The notes beneath the pieces are model-generated. The model saw nothing but the letters and a program-made list of their open reading frames with translations. It had not been told where the DNA came from and did not search any database. This document shows positions 20,155 to 28,224 of a DNA stretch of 64,000 nucleotides, one piece after another. Origin of the DNA: VXRJ01 sp964636705 (lineage in GTDB: Bacteria; Acidobacteriota; Vicinamibacteria; Vicinamibacterales; UBA8438); assembly GCA_964636705.1 (NCBI GenBank), contig CAZWUJ010000020.1, forward strand, positions 6,677 through 70,676. Reading direction: 5' to 3'. Positions within the stretch are counted from its first letter, which is position 1, and each line of letters opens with the position of its first letter. The translations under genes were made by a program, and so were the position numbers.

Positions 20155-22002
20155 TCAGTCGATCTGATACTCCGGTGTGCTCATGATGAGATGGGTCACC
20201 ATGCGCAGCGGGTCCTCCAGATAGGTCCGGGCGCGCTGGAGATCCGAGGTTCCGAGCTCCTCCTGCAGGAGTTCGATGAGACCGTCGCGCATCTCCGCCG
20301 AGACGGGAATTCGCAGGAACCGCCCGAGCAGGTGATCGACCGCCTCGGTGGCGGTCGCCGCGCCGGCATCCAGCACCATCCGGGTCATGTCGAAACGGGC
20401 CGCGCCGCGCGGGGTCGGAATCAGCTTGCGACCCGCCTCGGCCCATGCCTTGTAGCCGGAGACGCGGGTGTTGAACAGCTCGTCCCGCTCCAGGGCGGAC
20501 AGGTCGAACGCGGTCATCTGGGCCGGATCGCCGTCGATGGCGATGGCCGCGCCGTAGTCGAAGCCGCGCCGCAGGCGCTCGCCCACCAGTCCGTCTCCGG
20601 TGGGAGAGAGGAAGTTCGGATCCCTGAAGTCGATGATGTCCGGGAACAGGTATTGGAAAGCGACGTTGCCGCGCTCCTGCAGAAGCGCCGGCGTTATCCA
20701 CGACCGCCCCTGCGCCCAGCCCGCAACCGATGGCGGGTTCAGCAGGTTCTGGCCGAGGGCGACAGTGGTGCGGTTGAAGTCCGGCAGGCCGGGCACGTCC
20801 GGGGCGCCGAGCTGTCTCAGCATCGCAATCACATGCTCGACCGGCCCCTTGACGTGGGCGCCGTAGCTCGCTTCGCTGTAGAAGTCGCGCGACAGGAAGA
20901 TCGTGCGCAGGAGCGGCTTCAACTCGTAGTCGTTGTCGCGGAAGACGTCGCCGAGCTCGGCCTGCAACTCGGGTGACGGATCCTCACGGACGAAGAACCG
21001 GTAGATCTTGGCCGCGATGTACTCGGCGGTGACCGGCTGTTCCAGGATGATGTCGAGCACGTCCACGCCGTCGAAGTTGCCGGCGCGGCCGAGGAAGGTC
21101 TTGGGGCCGTCGTCGTGCTGCTCCTCGTTGACCACGAAGTCGAGGTTCACGAAGTTCCAGCCCGTGAACGCGCGCGCCGCCTCCCGAACGTCCTGCTCGG
21201 AGTAGTTGCCCACGCCCATCGTGAACAGCTCCATGACCTCGCGGGCGAAGTTCTCGTTGGCGGCGCCCTTCACGTTCACGCCCGCGTCGAGGTAGTAGAG
21301 CATTCCCGGATCCTGGGCGACGGCGACCACCAGATCGCGGAAGTTCCCGGTCGCGTGACGCTCGAAGGTTTCGACCTGCAGGAGCATCTTCCGGTAGTCG
21401 CGGACCTTGCCCTCGGCGGTGGCGAAATGGCCGTGCCAGAACAGCGCCATCTTTTCTTCGAGGGGCCGGTTGGTGTCGAGCATCCGCTCCGCCCACCAGT
21501 ACGCGACGCGCCGGGTCTCCAGCACGCTCGCGCGCAGCCAGTAGAAGAACCGGTCGGAAACCGGCTGCATGTGGCGGTTGACGAACTCCGGCTTCACCCG
21601 GATGCCCATGCTCTCGCCGCGCACCATGGCGCGGTCGGTCGCGGCGGGTCGGCTGGGCGGGAAGTTCATCAGCGACTCGTCCCAGAAGCCGGAGTGCTCG
21701 AACGGCGACAGGTGGTCGTTCGGGATGTCGTCGTAGTCGACGAGGGAGCGGACCGCCTCTTCCGGCGTCATGTCCGCCAGCCGTTGCACGTCTTCCGGCG
21801 TGCCGCTGAATCCCGCGCGCCCCAGCAGGTGCTCGGCGCGGTCGTAGTTCCAGTCCGCGGGGGAAATGGCGGTCAGGTCCCCCGTCCAGGAAGCGGGCCC
21901 CGGATCCCATTCCTGGGCGCTTGCCGTGGCGGCGCCGCCGCCGACAAGAAGCGCCAGCGCGGCGGCGGCAACCACGGTGGAACGGCGGTGTCGAGTCGGC
22001 AT
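20155..22002 (-). CDS. DUF1800 exported protein
   Basis: A 615-residue exported protein with signal peptide ending TASAQ. DUF1800 signatures are visible: AEHLLGRAGFSGTPEDVQRL, KMALFWHGHFATAEGKV, YYLDAGVNVKGAANENFARE, ELFTMGVGNYSEQDVREAAR and the C-terminal MVTHLIMSTPEYQ. The ATG at 22002 is chosen because GGAGGAG ends nine bases upstream; an ATG at 22011 immediately abuts that site. It is first in an operon with DUF1501, with a good promoter candidate at 22072-22099. Function unknown. Confidence 0.88.
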   Translation of the reverse strand: MPTRHRRSTVVAAAALALLVGGGAATASAQEWDPGPASWTGDLTAISPADWNYDRAEHLLGRAGFSGTPEDVQRLADMTPEEAVRSLVDYDDIPNDHLSPFEHSGFWDESLMNFPPSRPAATDRAMVRGESMGIRVKPEFVNRHMQPVSDRFFYWLRASVLETRRVAYWWAERMLDTNRPLEEKMALFWHGHFATAEGKVRDYRKMLLQVETFERHATGNFRDLVVAVAQDPGMLYYLDAGVNVKGAANENFAREVMELFTMGVGNYSEQDVREAARAFTGWNFVNLDFVVNEEQHDDGPKTFLGRAGNFDGVDVLDIILEQPVTAEYIAAKIYRFFVREDPSPELQAELGDVFRDNDYELKPLLRTIFLSRDFYSEASYGAHVKGPVEHVIAMLRQLGAPDVPGLPDFNRTTVALGQNLLNPPSVAGWAQGRSWITPALLQERGNVAFQYLFPDIIDFRDPNFLSPTGDGLVGERLRRGFDYGAAIAIDGDPAQMTAFDLSALERDELFNTRVSGYKAWAEAGRKLIPTPRGAARFDMTRMVLDAGAATATEAVDHLLGRFLRIPVSAEMRDGLIELLQEELGTSDLQRARTYLEDPLRMVTHLIMSTPEYQID

Positions 22003-22071
22003 GGGTCGCATCTCCTCCGTCCGGCGGTCCATCCACCTGGGACAGACGCACTTCCACCCGCCGGAATCTCC

Positions 22072-22099
22072 ATTGTGGACGCCCACGTGGTTTTGTCAA
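22072..22099 (-). promoter_or_regulatory. Promoter candidate for the DUF1800-DUF1501 operon
   Basis: Read on the minus strand there is a perfect TTGACA (22094-22099), a 16-base spacer and CACAAT (22072-22077), four of six matches to a -10 box. The start codon follows about 70 bases later. The spacer contains the 8-base palindrome CCACGTGG (22083-22090), which could bind a regulator. Confidence 0.45.
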
Positions 22100-22168
22100 G
22101 GGAGGCGATTCATCGATGGCCCGCGGTCTCGCCAAATTGTCCCGGGCCGGCGGGCGCGACGCTGCCCG

Positions 22169-22907
22169 TCACTCGGCCGGTTCGATGCGCAGCAGGGCCG
22201 CGTCGCCGCCGTTCGGGTCGATGGAAAGGAACACGCCCCCCGTCAGCACGTACAGCAGGCCGTCGGGACCCTGCCTGACGTCGCGGTGCGCCGCCGGAGG
22301 TCAGCCAGCAGCCACTCCCGGCGGAACTCCAGGCCCTGGCGGTTGAACTCGATCCGTTCCAGGTGACCCGTCCGTTCGACTCGGCCGACCATCAGCGATC
22401 CGACGAACAGGTCGCGGACCTCCGAGAGCGCCCCGCCCTCCAGGCGCCCGCGAGCCAACGCGACCCGCGACCCGTCGTCGACGGGCTTCGAATAGGTCAG
22501 GTAGACGAACCGGTTGTTGGCGAACTCCGGGTGGACGGCGACGTCCATCAGCCCCGAGAGCGGAGATCCGGTGAAGACCTCGGGCATGCCGGCGATCGGG
22601 TCCGGGTCCAGTACGCCGTCGCGGATCCGCCGCAGCGACCCCAGGCGCTCGGTGACGAGCAGGCTTCCGTCCGGCAGAAATGTCAGGCCCCGGGATAGGT
22701 GAGCCCCTCGGTAACGACGGCCACCCGGATCCGCTGCCCAGACGCGGTGTCGTACTCGCGTGGACCGTCCGGGAACGGGACGGCCGGGATGCCCTCGGCC
22801 GTGAACGGCTCGGGCTCGGGGTCCGGATCGTCCTGCTGTGCGCCGGGGGCGGTCGAGCAGACGAGCGCGAGCAGAGTCGCGGCGAACAGCGTGGTCGGTC
22901 TCTTCAT
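22169..22907 (-). pseudogene. Broken sorbosone/aldose (GSDH-type) soluble PQQ dehydrogenase
   Basis: Three frames must be joined to read one protein. Frame one gives a signal peptide (MKRPTTLFAATLLALVCS) to VVTEGLTYPG. Frame two starts at RGLTFLPDGSLLVTERLG and includes GLMDVAVHPEFANNRFVYLT. Frame three gives RDVRQGPDGLLYVLTG to a TGA at 22169. The first break, near 22690, is a single-base loss turning 'YP-WGL' into a stop. The second is near 22285. About a third of the normal protein, including the central propeller blades that bind PQQ, is also missing between DLFV and GSLMVGRVERTG. Only about 246 codons remain of a usual 370-400. It is non-functional. Confidence 0.8.
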
Positions 22908-23034
22908 GGTTGTGCCTCCGGCGGTCGCCCGCGGCCACCGGCCCATGCTATCCGACAACCGTGAACGTCAAGTACGGACTCGCGGGGTTTCTGGAGTGAT
23001 AATCAACGGGCATCAGAAGCGAGAGGAGGGCGCC

Positions 23035-24813
23035 ATGCTCACATCCGGCTTGCCGACGTTCCGATTCCACCGGGCGTTCCCCGTGTGGGGACTTGCCGCC
23101 GCGCTCGTGGCCGCCGCCGGGCTGGCGGGATTCGCGCAGGAAGCCGATCGCATCCGGCCGGTGACTGACGCGGAGCTTCAGGAGCCGAGTCCGGACGAGT
23201 GGCTCATGTGGCGCCGGACGCACAACGGCTGGGGTTACAGTCCGCTCGACCAGATCAACCGCGCCAACGTCGCCGACCTCCAGATGGTCTGGACTCGCGG
23301 CATGGGGGAGGGGCGGCAGCAGGGCACGCCGCTCGTGCGCAACGGCGTGCTGTTCATGCCGAACCCGCGCGACATCATCCAGGCGATCGACGCGGTGACC
23401 GGCGACCTGATCTGGGAATATCGCCGCAACCGCCCGGACGACCTGGGCGACTACATGATCGGCAGCCTGATCGACACGAACCGCAATCTCGCCATCCATG
23501 GCGAACTGATCATCAATACCAGCATGGACGACTACCTCTACGCGCTGAACGCCGAAACCGGCGCCGTGGCGTGGGAGACGCAGGTCCTCGACTACACCGT
23601 CAACCCGGCAAACCAGACCTCCGGACCGATCGTTGCGAACGGCAAGGTGTACTCGGGCCGGAGCTGCGACCCGCGAGGCGGGCCCAACGGCTGCGTCATC
23701 ACGGCGCACGATGCGGCAACCGGCGAGGAACTATGGCGGCGCCGGCTCATTCCGGCCCCCGGCGAACCGGGCAACGAGACCTGGGGCGACGTACCGTTCG
23801 AGGAGCGCGGCCACGTCGGCTCGTGGATGGTGCCGAGCTACGACCCGGAGCTGAATCTGGTCTACGTCGGCACGTCGGTCACGTCGCCCGCGCCCAAGTT
23901 CATGCTGGGCGGAACCGATCTGGCGCATCTCTACCACAACTCGACGCTCGCCCTGCACGGCGACACCGGCGAAATCGTCTGGCACTACCAGCACATGAAC
24001 GATCACTGGGATCTCGATCATCCGTTCGAGCGGATCCTGGTCGACACGGCGGTCCGCCCGGACGCGTCGGCCGTGAGCTGGATCAATCCGCGCATCCGGC
24101 CGGGCGAGGAACGGCGCGTCGTCACCGGCATACCCGGCAAGACCGGGATCGTCTACACCCTCGACCGCGCGACCGGCGAGTTCCTGTGGGCGACGCCTAC
24201 CATCACCCAGAACGTCGTGAGCGGCATCGACGGCGCGACCGGCGACGTCACGGAGAACGCGGAGCTCATCTTTACTTCCAGCGGCCAGCAGGTGCTCGCC
24301 TGCCCGCACGCGAGCGGCGGCAAGGACTGGGAAGCGGGCGCCTATTCGCCTCTCACCAACCTGATGTACATGCCGCTCCGTAACGTCTGCGCTCGGATGA
24401 TGGCGGAGGATCCGGATCAGCGGACCAACCGGCTGTACGCCATCGCCTGGAAATCGCAGCTCGCGCCCGGCTACGAGGATGTGGGGAGCGTGCAGGCGAT
24501 CTCGGCGGAGACCGGCGAGGTGGTGTGGAACTACCAGCAGCGCGCCGCCACGATGTCACTGGTGACGACCGGAGGCGGCTTGGTCTTCGGCGGCGACGTG
24601 AACGGGCGCTTCCGGGCCTTCGATCAGGAGACCGGCGACATACTCTGGGAGGTCAACCTCGGCTCGCCGATCTCCGGTTTTCCGATCAGCTACGCGGTGG
24701 ACGGGCGGCAGTACGTCGCGGTCAGCACCGGCACCGGGCGCTTTCTGGATCTGACGCCGGAGCTGCGTCCGAGCAGCGTCCCGAACCTTTTCGTCTTTGC
24801 ACTGCCAGAATGA
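23035..24813 (+). CDS. Periplasmic PQQ-dependent alcohol dehydrogenase-like quinoprotein
   Basis: A 592-residue exported quinoprotein: signal peptide ending AGFAQ, then the propeller repeats (IDAVTGDLIW, LNAETGAVAW, LHGDTGEIVW, ISAETGEVVW, FDQETGDILW). The catalytic/metal segment is HMNDHWDLDHP (Asp326, Asp328), again a D-x-D. No adjacent vicinal Cys pair of the classic PQQ-ADH type is evident, and no haem domain is fused. A strong ribosome site (GAGAGGAGG) precedes the ATG at 23035. It is divergent from the broken GSDH gene, suggesting an old sugar/alcohol-oxidation cluster. Electron acceptor unknown. Confidence 0.88.
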   Translation: MLTSGLPTFRFHRAFPVWGLAAALVAAAGLAGFAQEADRIRPVTDAELQEPSPDEWLMWRRTHNGWGYSPLDQINRANVADLQMVWTRGMGEGRQQGTPLVRNGVLFMPNPRDIIQAIDAVTGDLIWEYRRNRPDDLGDYMIGSLIDTNRNLAIHGELIINTSMDDYLYALNAETGAVAWETQVLDYTVNPANQTSGPIVANGKVYSGRSCDPRGGPNGCVITAHDAATGEELWRRRLIPAPGEPGNETWGDVPFEERGHVGSWMVPSYDPELNLVYVGTSVTSPAPKFMLGGTDLAHLYHNSTLALHGDTGEIVWHYQHMNDHWDLDHPFERILVDTAVRPDASAVSWINPRIRPGEERRVVTGIPGKTGIVYTLDRATGEFLWATPTITQNVVSGIDGATGDVTENAELIFTSSGQQVLACPHASGGKDWEAGAYSPLTNLMYMPLRNVCARMMAEDPDQRTNRLYAIAWKSQLAPGYEDVGSVQAISAETGEVVWNYQQRAATMSLVTTGGGLVFGGDVNGRFRAFDQETGDILWEVNLGSPISGFPISYAVDGRQYVAVSTGTGRFLDLTPELRPSSVPNLFVFALPE

Positions 24814-24892
24814 GGCATCTGGTCCGAGCGATAGTCCAGTGACGTAGGTCGCATAGGGTGCATCGCGCCTTCCTCCGCCTGAACGACACCGG

Positions 24893-24906
24893 ACTATACT
24901 GCGGCA
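24893..24906 (+). promoter_or_regulatory. Possible -10 element shared with position 359
   Basis: ACTATACTGCGGCA, identical to the 14-mer at 359-372, with TATACT as the -10 candidate. It lies 62 bases before the ATG at 24968 and 237 bases before the nucleotidyltransferase start. A matching -35 box is not evident. Confidence 0.3.
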
Positions 24907-24967
24907 GGACGAGCGGACGCAGGGCACTCCGGCGTTGTGATTGCATCACGACGCCAACGTCAGCAGA

Positions 24968-25195
24968 ATGGCAGTGATGCGGCCACCGGAAGATCGCGGC
25001 GTCGATTGGACCGGTGTCCGGCCGGACGACTCACCCATCAGGCCACTCGACAGTCAGTCGTTTCCGGCGCGCCTGCGGATGCTCAGCGAGCGCGTCCGCG
25101 ACCTGACCTTGCTTCGCCAGGCTCGGACGGAGCGGCACACGCATGAAGAGCGGCTTCCTCGAGATCCTGAATGCGCTTCACGACCGTCACGTTGA
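24968..25195 (+). CDS. Small ORF upstream of the nucleotidyltransferase
   Basis: A 75-residue reading frame, not recognised. It is hydrophilic with many Arg, Asp and Glu (PARLRMLSERVRDLTLLRQ looks helical). It overlaps the start of the nucleotidyltransferase by 53 bases in another frame, an arrangement common for antitoxin or partner genes of such enzymes. Low complexity and high GC mean it could also be a chance frame. Confidence 0.3.
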   Translation: MAVMRPPEDRGVDWTGVRPDDSPIRPLDSQSFPARLRMLSERVRDLTLLRQARTERHTHEERLPRDPECASRPSR

Positions 25196-25637
25196 ATACG
25201 TGATTGTCGGTGGAGTCGCCGCCGCTCTGCACGGCGGTTCGCGCGTGACCTTCGATCTGGATCTCGTGCCCAGTCTGGCGCCCGCTTCCTGGCAGGCCGC
25301 GGTCGACCTGCTGTGGTCACTCGGAGCCCGCCCCCGTATTCCGGAACCCGTTGAGCGGATCCGTGATGTTGAGCACGTCCGTCGCTGGCGGCAGGAGAAG
25401 GGAATGCTGGCACTGAACTTCCAGTCAGCGGACGGCGGCACGGAAGTCGACCTGTTGGTCGGCGAAAGCGATGCGTTCGACCAACTCAGGCGGCGCGCGA
25501 TCGAGGTGACGGTCGATCAGCGCACGTTCTTCGTGGCGTCGATCGACGACCTCATCTCCATGAAGCAGCGTGCCGGCAGACCGCAGGACCTGCTGGATAT
25601 CGCCGAACTGCGCAACATCCAGAAACGGCTGGACTGA
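25143..25637 (+). CDS. MNT-superfamily nucleotidyltransferase-like protein
   Basis: A 164-residue protein with the nucleotidyltransferase signature VEYVIVGGVAAALHGGSR followed by TFDLDLVPS (catalytic D-x-D) and a later acidic strand TEVDLLVG. The C-terminal SIDDLISMKQRAGRPQDLLD is typical of AbiEii/DUF6036-like proteins that often act in toxin-antitoxin or abortive-infection systems. No clear antitoxin is adjacent apart from the uncertain small upstream ORF. It is convergent with the polyketide operon (45 bases apart). Confidence 0.8.
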   Translation: MKSGFLEILNALHDRHVEYVIVGGVAAALHGGSRVTFDLDLVPSLAPASWQAAVDLLWSLGARPRIPEPVERIRDVEHVRRWRQEKGMLALNFQSADGGTEVDLLVGESDAFDQLRRRAIEVTVDQRTFFVASIDDLISMKQRAGRPQDLLDIAELRNIQKRLD

Positions 25638-25682
25638 GCCAGGAGGGGCGGGGGCGCGTTCCGATTCCCCACGGCTACCAGG

Positions 25683-28184
25683 TTATCCGGTGGATTGGCC
25701 CCGCGCGGTGATGAAGTCGAGATACGGCGCGAAAGCGGCGTCGACCCGTTCTGCCGTGAGGCCGTAGTCGTCCAGGCGGTATTGATGCCGCGCTTGACGC
25801 CGCCGCCGCTCCGCCTGCTTCTGCAGCCATTCGTCCATTCGATCGAGGGCGGCCGGCTCGAGCCGCCAATCGAACCGGTTGTATATCGTTCGCACGACCG
25901 CCAGCGGGTCTCGAACCAGATCGACGTACTCCACATCGATCCAACGGTCCGCCAGTTCCCTGCGGCCGATCCGGAACCGCGTGGCCCGGTTGAGCATGTC
26001 GCTCATGAAGTCCAACTGTTCCTCGCCGATCTCGTGCCGCGCAAACGGCTCCAGGATGCCCGAACGGGCCCGCTCCACCAGGCTGTTCCACGAACCCATG
26101 ACCTCGGCCGGAGCGCGGTGGGTCTGGATGAAGAGCGCATCCGGGTAGGTCTCGATCAGGGTCCCCAGTTCCCTGAGATGAAAGGGCATCTTGAAGAGCC
26201 ACTGTCCACTTCCCTCAGCGGAGTCCCGGCGGCGTTCCCAGGTGAAGCGCTGCACGATGCGGCGGTGGTGAGCATACGCGTGCCTCGCGCCGGTTTCGGC
26301 CAACCAGCGAGCGTAGTCCGGCAGACGAAACCGGACCACGGTGGTCCACGTCGCAAACGCCAACCGCAACAGCGGAAAGTCCTCCTCCGGTTCATCGATA
26401 TCGAAGTCGTGCACGCCGCTGAAGCTCTCGACCGCTCCCGCCGCTTCGAACATGTCTTGCAGGGCCGCCCGTCGAAGGTCCGCGGCGCCGGCGGAGACTC
26501 CGCCGCCCTCTCTCGGCGGGCCGGCCGGTGCGAAGCACTCGTAGGTCCGCAGCGTCCAGAAACGCGGATCCCGCGCCATCAGCCGGTGCAGAAGCGTCGT
26601 TCCGGAACGATTGATCCCCACGATGAAGACCGGCCGAACTACCTCCTCCCGCCCGATCTCCGGATGTTCCCTCCGCTCGCGGGCGAGCGCCGCGTTGTTG
26701 CGCAACAAACGGCTAAGCTCGAAGACCAGCAGACTCCGCCGCTCCTTCCGTAACCGGACCTCCGGCGCCCTCAGGCACTCCACCAACCGTTCGAGGCCCT
26801 GGCGCATCCACGGGGGATAGGCCTGCTCGAAGCCCACGCCCGCACGGTCGGCGTAGCGTCTCGCCTGCGAGATCAGGCATTCGAAGTCCAGGCGGCTCTC
26901 CGCTGAGGGATACGACCGTCGGTCGTGAGGTCGCTCCACCCACTCGCCCAGGCGGGTGAGCACCGTCAACACGCCGGGCCACTCGATCGCGGCCGGACAG
27001 TCCTCCCGCATTGCCCGGTCACAGACCGGCAGGGCGCCGCTCGTATCCCTTTCCCCGAACCAGTACGGGGCCGCGTGGTCGAGCAGCGCCCACTGCCCAT
27101 GGAGGGCCGAGCGTTCGCCCCGCGCCTGGCACGCGCGCTTGAACGACGGATAGGGCGCCTCCGGCCAGTACCACCCGAAGTCGGCCGGTTCCAGCTCGTG
27201 CAGGGCGGGACGCGAATCGCAGCACTGATAGATGGTGTGACGACGTTGCGGGTTCCTCGAAATGGCCGTGCAGATTCGGGTCAGCACGTCGACAGGCTCG
27301 TGCACCCGCTGCATCGAGAACCCTTGCGGCAGCATGCCGACCTCAATCACCGCCGCCACGACCCTGGTGACGATGTCCTCCAGCCTGACGGCCCCGGTGC
27401 TCGCCCCTCCGGCAATCGGCAACCGGAAGATCCCCACCGGCAGACCCGCCGCGCCCGCGGACAGCAAGGCCTGCTCGACGACCAGCTTGCTCCACGGATA
27501 GCCCAGCGCGCCGACGGGGAACTTCCTCTTCATCTCCTCGAGGTCCGGCTGCATCTGGTGATCGATGCGACGGCCGGCGAATTCCCTGCCGAACAGGAAG
27601 AAGTACTGCGGGAACACGCCCATCGACGAGGTGAAGAACAGGTGCTTGAGGCGCGTGCGCAGGCACAGCTCCAGAACGTTGCGCACGCTCAGGGTATTGA
27701 CCTTCCGCAGGGCGAGGTACGGAACGGTGATGGCAACGCTCGCGGCGACGTGGTATACGGCGTCCACGCGGTGACACAGGTCGTCGAACGCGCCCTCGCT
27801 CAAACCGAGCCGGGCATCGCAGACGTCTCCGACCACGACGCGCAAACGCTCCGCGAACCGGTCTTCCCAAAGATCGGCTTCTTCCAGGGCCGCCCGCAAG
27901 CGCTGCAGGCCATGGGCTTCGTGTTCCGCCCGAACCAGGCAATGCACGACGAGGTCGTCGTCCTCCCGCAAGAGGTCGCGCAGCAGGAAACGCCCGACCA
28001 GACCGGTCGCGCCCGTCAGGAGGACTTCCCGAAAGGATGCGGGAGACACCGCATCGGCGAGCGTCCCCCGGCCCATGGCGTCCTGCGCGAACCGCCGGAG
28101 CATCGCGAGGTCCTTCTCGCACTGCATCGGCAACGTACCCGCCAGAGGGGCCACCGGCGCGGTGTGCACCGTGATGCGGGTCAT
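25683..28184 (-). CDS. Thioester reductase-like SDR fused to sulfotransferase
   Basis: An 833-residue two-domain protein. The N-terminal domain (about 50-320) is an extended SDR of the thioester-reductase type: VLLTGATGLVGRFLL (54-68), FFTSSMG, and GYPWSKLVVEQ with the Tyr229/Lys233 pair. Such domains release an acyl chain from a carrier protein as an aldehyde or alcohol. A linker (about 320-515) precedes a PAPS sulfotransferase domain: PVFIVGINRSGTTLLHRLM (518-536, 5'-phosphosulfate loop) and FIQTHRAPAEVMGSW (3'-phosphate region). It is the last gene of the PKS operon, 40 bases after the radical SAM gene. I infer reductive release of the polyketide followed by sulfation of the resulting alcohol. 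Confidence 0.8.
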   Translation of the reverse strand: MTRITVHTAPVAPLAGTLPMQCEKDLAMLRRFAQDAMGRGTLADAVSPASFREVLLTGATGLVGRFLLRDLLREDDDLVVHCLVRAEHEAHGLQRLRAALEEADLWEDRFAERLRVVVGDVCDARLGLSEGAFDDLCHRVDAVYHVAASVAITVPYLALRKVNTLSVRNVLELCLRTRLKHLFFTSSMGVFPQYFFLFGREFAGRRIDHQMQPDLEEMKRKFPVGALGYPWSKLVVEQALLSAGAAGLPVGIFRLPIAGGASTGAVRLEDIVTRVVAAVIEVGMLPQGFSMQRVHEPVDVLTRICTAISRNPQRRHTIYQCCDSRPALHELEPADFGWYWPEAPYPSFKRACQARGERSALHGQWALLDHAAPYWFGERDTSGALPVCDRAMREDCPAAIEWPGVLTVLTRLGEWVERPHDRRSYPSAESRLDFECLISQARRYADRAGVGFEQAYPPWMRQGLERLVECLRAPEVRLRKERRSLLVFELSRLLRNNAALARERREHPEIGREEVVRPVFIVGINRSGTTLLHRLMARDPRFWTLRTYECFAPAGPPREGGGVSAGAADLRRAALQDMFEAAGAVESFSGVHDFDIDEPEEDFPLLRLAFATWTTVVRFRLPDYARWLAETGARHAYAHHRRIVQRFTWERRRDSAEGSGQWLFKMPFHLRELGTLIETYPDALFIQTHRAPAEVMGSWNSLVERARSGILEPFARHEIGEEQLDFMSDMLNRATRFRIGRRELADRWIDVEYVDLVRDPLAVVRTIYNRFDWRLEPAALDRMDEWLQKQAERRRRQARHQYRLDDYGLTAERVDAAFAPYLDFITARGQSTG

Positions 28185-28224
28185 TCGCTCCGTCTCCGGG
28201 AATGGGGGTTCACCGGGCCGGTCG

